From assembly GCA_963965975.1 (NCBI GenBank), contig OZ014424.1, positions 2,232,001-2,296,000 of the forward strand: 64,000 nt of DNA, read 5' to 3'. Positions within the stretch are counted from its first letter, which is position 1; every line of letters starts with the position of its first letter. The translations under genes and the position numbers were made by a program. Positions 48,301-57,963 of the stretch are shown here, in pieces. This DNA comes from Xestospongia bergquistia. Its lineage: Eukaryota; Porifera; Demospongiae; Haplosclerida; Petrosiidae. The notes below the pieces were generated by a model that was not told the DNA's origin, made no database searches, and was given only the letters and a program-made list of their open reading frames with translations.

Positions 48301-49155
48301 ACAGCCTTAATGTTAGCTAGTATTAATGGACATCTTCAAGTAGTTCAGTGTCTACTACAATCACATGCAGATCCTCATATACTAACATACAATGGAGGAA
48401 CAGCATTTTCATTAGCAGCTTATAATGGTAACAGAGATCTTGTCAATATGCTCTTAGATAAAGCTGAACCCACTACTGATGAGATTGAAAAAGCAGTACT
48501 AACATCATGTTATGGTGGTCACCCTACTCTCATTACCTTCCTCTCAAACAAACTTACTAATGTGCAGCAAGAACTACTAGATTCATGTGTTAAAGGAGAT
48601 TTAGGTGCAGTTATATGGAAGACGTTAGATAGTCCAGATACTCCACTGGTACTTGGTCTTACTCCACTCATGGTAGCTTCATCTTGTGGACATGTTGATA
48701 TAGTGGATGCTCTCATACAAGCTGGAGCTAATGTCAATAAACAAGAGAGTCATTTAGGGCTCACTCCTTTGTTCTTTGCAGTAAAAGGAGGACGATCCTC
48801 TTTAATAGTAGAGACACTCTTAATGTGTGGTGCCAGTCCTAATAATATTGCTGTTACTAATGAAACTCCATTAGATGTAGCTATTAGTGTTGGTGAGACA
48901 CTTGAAATGGATGCTATTACTGAACTATTAATCAAATATGGAGGTCTGATAACATTACAATCCCAAGAAAGAAAGAAATCAGATTCAAAGTCAACATCAT
49001 TGACATTTGATGAACTAAAAACCACACCTACATTATTACAAACAACACACAAAGCAACAGTTATAAAATCCTTTAAAGATAAAGGTGATGTTATCAAGAG
49101 GAAGCCAAAGCAAGAAATATCACATTTCTCATCCTTTATTAATTTATTCACTTAA
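45383..49155 (+). CDS. Intact Death-like / ankyrin-repeat protein, paralogue G
   Basis: Exon 1 45383-45710, 47-bp intron 45711-45757 (GTAAAG...CATGTAG, phase 1), exon 2 45758-49155; 1241 aa, no breaks. Residues 1-95: Death-like module (LIELLDTLVNWQKFGTFLPG, ALFSKWLSVCPEASWQDVMS). Residues 115-150: charged coiled-coil-like stretch. Residues 150-355: conserved domain I cannot name (LFKKLHPYFDFIQCELIVD, NMPQIQIELHNPW, SILKYIEIETGSVRIKYIV, MRLIGIFGLTI). Residues 360-980: about 18 regular 33-residue ankyrin repeats (TALMLASQNGHT.IAEILLKENAD). Residues 980-1170: irregular repeats (DTPLVLGLTPLMVASS). Tail to 1241: basic, with SFKDKGDVIKRKPKQEIS resembling a nuclear localisation signal. No signal peptide or membrane segment, so cytosolic or nuclear. 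A Death-fold adaptor or sensor role is inferred. Confidence 0.88.
47431..47628 (+). repeat. Exact tandem duplication of one 99-bp ankyrin unit in G
   Basis: 47431-47529 and 47530-47628 read as identical, both encoding QNGHTKIAKVLLKENAEV then NVKTKIGSTALMLAS. Other repeats in the gene differ at many positions, so this duplication is very young or recently converted. Confidence 0.85.
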
Positions 49156-49427
49156 ACCATATTACTCATACATTTAGAGATATCAATGTAAAACAAGACA
49201 GCAAGAAAGAAATCAAAGAAGTATAATTGTTATATGTGCTGTCAATATTAACTAATTATATATTAGTTATTATCTATTGTCAATGTCTTGTATCTTTTTT
49301 TCTAAATTAAAGGTAATGATTTACCATATTTTTTAACTTAGAGCTAAACCATCTATTTCAACCTCAGTCAACCAGAAGGCAGATAGAGCAGAGAAGCTAT
49401 TATTGATGGATGACATTTAAATATATG

Positions 49428-49433
49428 AATAAA
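49428..49433 (+). terminator. AATAAA poly(A) signal of G
   Basis: 273 bp after the TAA stop, conserved in place with the signal after E. Confidence 0.6.
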
Positions 49434-51735
49434 AAATAGCACCAAGAACTATTACATGATATGAACACTTGGTAATTTAGCACAATGCCTAAGATGTTGC
49501 AGTATCACTGCCTATATGGGCAATAATAACCATGGTTTGGGTTGTGAAAAAATTACATCAGATTTTAATAACGTATGGTTTATTCAATTTTCAATATAAG
49601 GATCTGTCAGTAATATCACATAACCAGCACAATGTGTCCAAAAATCAGTACATTTTTTAGAAGAATCAATAAATGGCTATACATCATCAATTGATATTGT
49701 CATATGTTTTTGTATAAATAACACAAACACAACAAACACAGAAAATACACTAACATACCATAAAGAAGTGTTAGTTCTGATTTAAGATTATGTATTTGTG
49801 ATGTTACAGAGAAAGCTTGTACATCTCCACAAACATCATTCGAAATTTATATCTATTTTTCATCTATTTGAAAAAATCATGTTTTAACTTGGATCTTGGT
49901 CTAGTTTATTTGAATCTTTTTTGTCATATTGCTAATGATGTCATGATTATGTGCAGTTTGGGTGATGTTTATTTGATGAAGTACAACATGTTTTTTTGCT
50001 AAATATTTGAAAGTACTATTTGCACATTTATTAATTGTATAATTTGTATCAATGAGCACTAATATAGAGAACTGTGCTACAACTGCTCTAAGAACTATTA
50101 ATTTTAAAATAATATTCAAGTACTTGATCTTTTATTAACTGTACTATTACTGGGACATCAATCAATAATGTCTTTACAAATTAAAGAACATCATGACCAG
50201 ATTAGCTATTGGAAACAAACATTTAGTCATTGTTAACAGTACTATTTACATAATATAATAATTAAATGTGTTTTGGCAGAGTAACAAAAACACATACACA
50301 CACACACACAGAGACACCTTTACTTCATAAACCTCATTCCACACTTAGCAAGGTCATAAAAGAGTTAGTGATCATAATCTTACTTTAACGAGAGAACAAT
50401 AATCACACAAATCAATTAATTGACAGCTATAACTCCTAAAGTAGTAAACAAATGAAGTCTAGTTTGTCACAATATATAGCTAGTCTTATATTTGATTATC
50501 CTTAAATGTATTGTTTGATTAGCAACTTTGTCATGTCTGACAAATCAAGATGTTGCATTTTTAACAATTCCATTATCTCTTTGAAATTTGTCAAAAAAAG
50601 TTGAGATGACTAGTAAAAAGAGTTACAACAAAACTCAAGTTTGGTCTATTCACTATTGGTCGATATCTGATATTCCATTCCTTGGACAACCACAGCCATA
50701 TCTTCATAAATGATATTGCGCAAGGTACTGCAAACAATATTTCACTAGCTTACTAATTACAGCTATCCAAAATAGTTTCATGTGACTTCCAGTACATGTC
50801 ATTGACTTAACACTCATTCTTTAGTTGGAGGAGTTTACTAAATGTGAAAAACCAATTTGCATACTAATTGTGTTAGTTAAGATTTCTCAACTTAATTAAA
50901 GATCAAGTCATCAAATATAAAAATGTCTGTTAAATAAAAGTCTAAACAAGCCATATAGTACACTATATAAGGAACAGGACCAAGAATATTATCTGCATAT
51001 AATCAACCTAAAATGCAACTGTTTTTATATAAACACAGTGGAATTAGAAGCCCGTACTTTGCCAAGTGATATCAACATTTACAAATAATTAAGGGTAAAG
51101 ATCAGTTTAATATACACTAAGTATACTTAGTACTTTATAACATGATAACTACAAAAGTTTAAAGTGCTGATAAGCATTTAATCTTAACAAAATGGTATCA
51201 CAGTACTGTATCCCAGTACAGTGAAGATATCAGGAGATGTGACATCACTTTGAACTTAATTGTTATCATATCTAGCCACAAATCCCGTATTACACATATA
51301 TTATTCTGTGATATATACAACCTGTGAACATGTGTTGTTATTACAAGACACAGTATTTATAATAAGGTCATCGTGGTTGGGTTATATATAACCTATATTC
51401 ATACTTCCTGGAAACTATAACAAATAGCAACCACTAATTATAAGTGTATAAAATGTAAACGTATTCTTCATCTTTCTATAGAACAAGGACAAAAGCTATA
51501 AAATAGGTTACATTTAAAACATCAAGTATAGATACAGATTAGTCTTTAAAGTAGGACTGCAAGGGTATTGGAGTGATAATAGTATATTTAAAACTACATG
51601 AGAATTTTATAGTCTATAGTATATAGTAAATCTATAGTAAAGTGTTGATATCACTGTGGTATACAAACAGGAACATGTTTACTAAATATATATAGAAAGT
51701 CGTCTTTTGATATTGGGATTGTTTGCAGGTAATTA

Positions 51736-51960
51736 CAATTGATGTCATTCAATGGAGAGCTATAATTGGATTATGGTATTGTTATCTGATACCATATACT
51801 GCTAAAAAGACTCTCTTTACAGTTGATACTGCAGGATAGATAAAGTCACTATTGAAGTCAGGAGATGAAGGTGGAAGTACCTTAGTATTCTCTTTAGTGT
51901 TGTTTCTTCTACTTCTCGTTTTATCAAGTGATATATTGAACTCAACAATGATCAATTAGC
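51736..51960 (+). pseudogene. Relic of the 2A-bearing first exon
   Basis: Reads IDVIQWRAIIGLWYCYLIP, then an in-frame TAG, then EGGSTLVFSLVLFLLLLVL and SSD, matching exon 1 of the 2A-Death-domain gene at 2104-2323 residue for residue in most places. The acceptor-like GATTGTTTGCAG before it matches GATTGTTTGTAG there. The start codon is lost and a 2-bp insertion after GAT shifts the 2A codons; the DNA still spells GAT-AT-ATTGAACTCAAC before diverging. It lies in plus orientation, 2.6 kb after copy G, with no Death-domain exon following. Confidence 0.8.
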
Positions 51961-52454
51961 TATTATATCATACCTTCAACTTTGATGGGGTTTTAAGAGA
52001 AAAATTAAACATTCTAGCAATAACCTGCAAATATATATCATCACTTAGTCATACACTCAATTTCTCAAACAGTGGAATTCATATATCGAGATTTATTTAG
52101 CTTATCTATTTATGATGGTTAAAAGTCTTATTTATAGAGAGGAAACCTAGCATTATATTAATCATGTGAATGATAACATTTAGAAAGTATAAAGACATAA
52201 AACTAGATACATATGACACAAGTGACTTGCTATATATGTTCCTGGTCAATAATTTGCATTCATTATATAACAATCACATGATAATTTCAGTCAGGAACCT
52301 ATAGCCTAGCATAAGAAGAAGAAGCATTGCAACTGCTGTTCAAAAGGTAGTACAGTAACTTTTCAACCAAATAATTGACTCATGTTACTTTGGTTATTTC
52401 CCTATTTTGTATTTATTTTAAACACCATATAGCATTTCAAAATGTTATATATAT

Positions 52455-52821
52455 ACATGGTATGATATCTGAGTTAAGGACATTTCAACCCGAAAGTCTT
52501 CATCAGCTCTAAAAGTATTCCCAATATCATCAATACAGACCAAGGAATACAGATAAATCCAACGTGGAACATTTTTATCCCCAGCTCATCCCACTCAAGG
52601 ATTGACCACACCCAACAAGATGTTAGTTGAACTATTAGCGTCTTATACCTAACTACAAGCACCATCTTTCTTGACTTAATCTGTCTATTGTGACGTCATC
52701 CATAAACACACCATATGCATGATCTAATTTTTAGTATATAAGTGAATGTAATTTCTCTGTTCTTGAAAGCTGACAAAGACCTTCAGGTTGAAACCTCCTT
52801 AACTCAGATATCATACCATGT
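52455..52821. mobile_element. Inverted-repeat (MITE-like) element, 367 bp
   Basis: Terminal inverted repeats of about 55 bp begin ACATGGTATGATATCTGAGT and contain TTTCAACCYGAARGTCTT. The interior has no real gene; an open frame at 52474-52665 is short and lacks a domain. A palindromic CRE, TGACGTCA, is at 52691-52698 and a TATATAA near 52736. It is absent from the duplicate flanks after D and E, so it inserted after duplication. Target-site duplication unclear. Confidence 0.7.
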
Positions 52822-54199
52822 TCTTAACACTGATATGTATATATATAACAATTTGAAATAATCAAACATGGTAAACAATCTATACAATATAACTATATAG
52901 CATTATTTAACTGATCAGTGTTTTAACTTTTTTTTCAAACTTTTCATATGACAATAACACGCTTGTAAATAGATCAGATAATAAAATAAAATAGGAAACT
53001 TTGGGCAATAAGCAAAATGTTTGGTTGTTTAACAATATGTGCTGTTAGAGTTGTAGCAATTTAAGGTGCTTTGCCAGGGACACACATATTCCAACCCACA
53101 AACTGAGCTGTCATACAAATGTTTTGGCAACTATTCTAATAATTATCGTATCATCAATGAATTTTCACTCCACACTAACAATCAGGCACTCACTAGTAAA
53201 ATTTTCTAAAGTAAGAAGTTGCATCTAGTAGAAAAGTCTAATTAAAGTTTATCAACATCAAAGTAGTTTGACAATGTATACTGTTGACAATGAAACAAAA
53301 ACATCAAAAATTCAAACAAAATTTCTTTATGCCTAGTCACTTTTAGATCTTAGTTTCTTATTAATATGACTAAAACAAACATGATTGACTTTGCTATAAA
53401 AATATTACTTATTTATTAACACGACAACACCTATATTCATGTGACAGGCCAATTGAGTGACCTACAGTAAATTTCTAAGAAACACAGAAATTACTGTGTA
53501 TATATTCAATCCATTTCCCTTTACACAAAATGCATTAGCACAAATTTTCACTATTGCAAACTTTACATTATAGTTAGCTATCATAATGACATTATGATAA
53601 TAATGCTCACCTCACCTGCTTCTATAGGCAGTCTTTATGGCATCCATATTCACTACATCCAGTAATGAACAGTCAATTGATAATGTATAACAGAATATTT
53701 GTTACAATAATACTTGACACTGAACAGTAAAATTACTTACTTATAACATGTAGGTCATAATCCAACCTGAATACTGAATTGTTTACTTCAAATTTTAAAA
53801 GTAGTTAACTCATGCAGCATTCCTGATAATGTGATCGAAGATGACTGAAAAACACCAAGAGCCAAACAGAGCAAAGAGAAGAAAGGAAAGAGATATCTAG
53901 AGAGTGAGAGAGAGACTTGTCGCTAATCTTGAACTAATACTACTAAAACAACCAACCTCAATACATGAGACTAGTAGATCTCTATTAAGATTTCTAAACT
54001 CATCTTCAGACCAGCAAACATGTCATTAAATGATCGAGAGAACAGCTGAGATCGGTAACAAACACTATAAAGTACTCTCATTAGGCAAGTAAACTTCGTC
54101 AGTTACTCTCTCCTGCTCTCAAAGTGTTTGAAATAATTTCGTTGCGTAGCAACGATCGATTTGGGTATTAAATAGAACTGCATAGCACGGATGCAGTTT

Positions 54200-56225
54200 C
54201 ATTTGTAGCAATAGTATTAGGACTATATAGCACCAAACATTAAGAGTGCCACCACTATTGAAGAGGATTGTCCTTTTACTGCAAAGAACAAAAGATCTAA
54301 CCCTAAATGACTTTCTTGTTTATTGACATCAGTTCCAGCTCGTATGAGAGCATCGGCACCATCCACTATATATCAACATGTCCACATGATGAAGCTACCA
54401 TTTTCTTGCTGAATGTTAATGTATGCATTTGCTTTGAGTAGTATTTCAGCAAACTGAGTATGACTATTTTGACTAGATAACATTAGGGCAGTGACCCCAT
54501 CTCTTCTTTGATTGTTAATTTCAGTTTGTTGCTCTTTCAGTACTGTAACAATATTATAATACCCTAACTTGCAGTTATGAGTGCATTTGAGCCATCTAAG
54601 ATCTGTAAATTTTGGTTAGTATCTGCCAGGAGGAGGGTACTGACAATTACATAATAATTGTTTTGACATGCTATAATCAATGCCGCATGTCGACCCTTCA
54701 TTATCCTGAATGTTAACATTAGCTCCACCTGATATAGTGTTTGTACAAATTGTTTATGCCCACCTTCACTAGCTATCATAGGTGCTGTGTTAGCTTTTTC
54801 ATTTCAGTTGTCTACATCACCTCCCAAATTAAAGAGAAATGGTACAGCTTCATTATGACCAGCTTTGGCTGCTTCTAGAAGAGCTGACTGAAAACCAAAG
54901 TTCGTGTTCTCATCTTCCGAGATAGATTTGCCATTAATTTTTAGACCAAAGATACCAATAAGATGCATAAACTATAGTTAGCTTTGACCATATGCCATGA
55001 GAAAATCGCCTATTTGATTCATGAACAATGTATTTAATACAAACTGAGCCTGTTGTGATCTCAATATACTTTAAAATTGACTGCATGTTTGGACTTATGA
55101 GGAAGTAAATGTCGTATTAGTAGCTTTGTTCACATTTATTATTCAACTCAATATAAATTTGGTTAATAAATTTGCTGCTAAGTGCGATAAATACACTGTA
55201 AAATTAATATGTCATTTTAACAAGTAATGTGTACTTTACATGGATGGATTACTATGGAATGTAGAATTTATATGAATTACTCACTGTATAATTTGTTGCT
55301 TTGTAAAAGTACAACATACCAACAAATTATACAGTGAGTAATTGACAAAAATACAATATTCCATAGTAATCCATCCATGCATGTCAGTTACAAATTTTTT
55401 GTTAAAATGATATATTAATTTTTATAGTGTAATTACTTTTCAGTTGATTTTTTTTTGAGATCTTTCACTGTAATTGAGCAACAAAGGGAGTCAGCATTAA
55501 TCACATGATCTTTAAGCTCGCTGACAAGACATTTGTAGTCATCTCTAAAACATTTATCATTAAGAAAACTCTCACTCATACCCATAATTAACTCACAGTC
55601 TAAGAAGTCAAAATATGGATGTAGTTTCTTAAAAAGATCATTTAAGTCAATGACATTACTAAGTTCTCCAACTCATTTCATTCTATATTCAATCCATCTA
55701 ATAAAGTCCACTAGTACTAGTTGTTGATGTTGTAGTTATGATCAAGAGATGATCAAATAATTTTCATTAAATCATGAAATTTTTAGTGAAGGTTTCCTAA
55801 AGTAATTTTAATTTTTTTGTCTTCCTCTTTATTTTCTAGTGTTATTGTTGTTACAAGTACTTGAGGAACTACATAAAGGAATAATAATTATCATTACTTT
55901 AATAGTATTATAATACCTTGAGAAATAGATGTTGTTGATGAGTTTTTGGTAGACTTTTGATGCTAGAGTATATTCTTGTGACTTTTCCAATGCAGACAGA
56001 ACATCTTGCCATATGATGCTTCAGGATGAACATGAAGCCATTTTGTAAAAAAGCAGTTTTTTGTTGGTCATTTTCCTTCTTGTCACGCTCAATTAATTGA
56101 ATGTGCTCACTTTTAATTCCAAGTAAGAACATACCAAACTTTTGCCAATTGACAAGAGTACCTAGTAATTCTATTAACTGATCATACTTTGTTTAACATG
56201 CAGACATAACAGGATCTGCTGACAT
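54200..56225 (-). pseudogene. DD-ANK paralogue H, inverted and broken
   Basis: The only family copy on the minus strand. It starts at ATG 56225-56223 (MSADPVMSAC, then a stop), continues through the Death-like exon (NWQKFGMFLLGIKSEHIQLIE), a 48-bp intron (55916-55869), the central domain, a few ankyrin repeats around 54564-54900 and remnants of the distal region to about 54200. Many frame breaks; most ankyrin repeats and the tail are missing. It is interrupted by a 240-bp hairpin element at 55192-55431. Confidence 0.85.
55192..55431. mobile_element. MITE with TA flanks inside pseudogene H, 240 bp
   Basis: An almost full-length hairpin: the left arm TACACTGTAAAATTAATATG... matches the reverse complement of the right end, through TCATTTTAACAA, CATGGATGGATTACTATGGAA and AATTACTCACTGTATAATTTG. 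The ends are TA-CACTRTAAAA, consistent with a TA target duplication and a Tc1/mariner-type non-autonomous element. The pseudogene's sequence continues on both sides. Confidence 0.85.
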
Positions 56226-56932
56226 TATTAATAACTATATAATACAGCAACTAATTACAACTTAATTCCTTGTTTTGTTGCTACTAAAAGCATTAGTTGT
56301 GCTGTCTTTATAAAGTAGGAGCTGTTTTAGTCAAACTGTAAGAAGGTCAATAAGTATTTCTCCAAAAATATATTTTACTTAACTGTTATATAATTGAACT
56401 TAGTATATAATTGTTATATAATTGAACTTAGATATTTCATTTTCCATTTAGTTTAGATTATGCTAAATTCTTAAACCCTATTTTAATAAGTGACTTCAAC
56501 ATAGATTTTTGTTTCCAATCTTTATACTTACAGTCTGAGATGTTTTCTCTCTAACACAGGCTGTTTTAATTGACTCTGTTCATGTTAGTCCTAGTGGAAA
56601 AATTCACTCATTGACCTTGTGTTTATGTCTTCTCTTGTATTTTATAATTTCCAAGTGTTGGAAACTTAAATCATCTTAGTCTTTATATCAAACTGAAGCC
56701 CATATGGAGATATACCAATTCTGACTTTGATTGAGCATGCCAATAGCTAGAGAACTTGGAGCTTGAATATACAGTTGATAACTTTGATGATTCAAAAGAT
56801 TGCAATAGAAAAAATCTTCATGACAGTTATGTTGGAGAGCTATTCTACCTCAATGAATAAATCAACCATGAGTGAATAAATACTCTTAATAGAGGAGTAT
56901 TATATTAATAATAATATATAACAGATGGTTCT
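56226..56932 (+). mobile_element. LINE endonuclease fragment at 56440-56840 within intergenic DNA
   Basis: A decayed plus-strand reading from about 56455 gives ILISDFNIDF, later LIDSVHVSPSGKIHSLTL, then GNLNHLSLYIKLKPIWRY and TNSDFD, followed by stops. This is the order of the GDFN, T-H-PSG and SDH motifs at the C-terminal end of the apurinic-type endonuclease of non-LTR retrotransposons, with the start of the linker to reverse transcriptase. It has stops and frame changes and no RT follows. The rest of the interval shows nothing. Confidence 0.6.
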
Positions 56933-57004
56933 TGGTGTAACTTGACTATGATGACATCTCATGACATGACACATAGTGATGTCATCATAGTACAAGTTAC
57001 ACCA
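56933..57004. repeat. Hairpin with about 25-bp arms
   Basis: TGGTGTAACTTGACTATGATG at the left pairs with CATCATAGTACAAGTTACACCA at the right around an 18-20-bp loop. It sits exactly where homology to the E upstream region starts, so it may mark a rearrangement joint. Confidence 0.75.
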
Positions 57005-57963
57005 CTCTACCATATGGTCCATTTGTTATTAGTATATGTACAAATAATATATCATAATTAACTGCCGGTATCTAACATCATATGTAATCAAGATATTCAG
57101 CGTTGACATAGAGAAAACAGAATGTTGAGAATCAGTTCAGAAAAAGAGTTGAAATGGTATCAACAAACTTAAGCTAGTCTAAATTAATTGGCTGCTTCAT
57201 ATCATCAAAAAACAACAAGTAACTGTTGAATAATAGTTTTATGAAAATGGACATTCAATAAACAAACACATCATGAGATCTAAATAGACATGCCAGATGA
57301 AAAAACAAGAGTAATTATAACTAATTTTAAAGCTTACTAAACTTGTAAGTTACTCTCGACATTATATTACAACGTTCAACTATCTACAATAGCTACCTAT
57401 ACTGCTGATAGTAACTTCACAAATGCTCTACTCTATACTCTAGAGCAACTAGGAAGACCAGATGTATCTCTTCAAAAAGATCAGCTCTTATTCATTGTGG
57501 CTATATATATACATATATATATATATGCATGCAGAACAACTAAGCCATTGCTTGAATGTCTTTAGGTCTGCAATAGACATCTCTAGAAACGAAGACATCT
57601 AATAGAGCAGTTATTCTTGAAGCTCTTTCATTTTCAATATTGTACTGAGAAGTGTATCCTTCTTTTCGCATGCACTAAATCTCTGCATAAACTACAAACT
57701 CGACTGCTTGAAGACATGCTTAAATGCATATAGTAAAGAAAACGTCTTCAGTATAAACCCATCTCATTGTTTGTCATTGCCATTAAAATTTGCAATTACG
57801 ATGTCATTATAGTATATTAATTACGCGCATACGCAGAACGCCTGGGTACGAGTAATGTGACCAGTTACTAATAATTAAGGGGTGGGGCTATACTACACAA
57901 AAGGAAGTTTACAGTGCTGACTCGTTGGGTGACCTTACTACTAGTTTGCTACAGTTGGTGATA
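57005..57963 (+). promoter_or_regulatory. Upstream block, type 2, of copy I
   Basis: Co-linear with 32213-33227 before E, with a few small insertions (one, near 57810-57850, is CG-containing: ATTACGCGCATACGCAG). The AP-1-like site reads TGACTCG here. Confidence 0.55.

Larger units (their letters stand above)
49156..54190 (+). repeat. Downstream flank unit after G (diverged copy)
   Basis: Co-linear with the flank units after B, D and E but more diverged in its second half; 53130-54190 matches 40700-41850. It holds the 2A exon relic and a 367-bp inverted-repeat element. No supported gene. Confidence 0.7.

Noticed and set aside
52455-52821. Hammerhead ribozyme in the element's ends (CTGATGA ... 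GAAA on the minus strand)
   Set aside because: Only the core strings are present; stem II pairs poorly, the other arm has CTGACAA, and no stem III or cleavage-site arrangement is visible.
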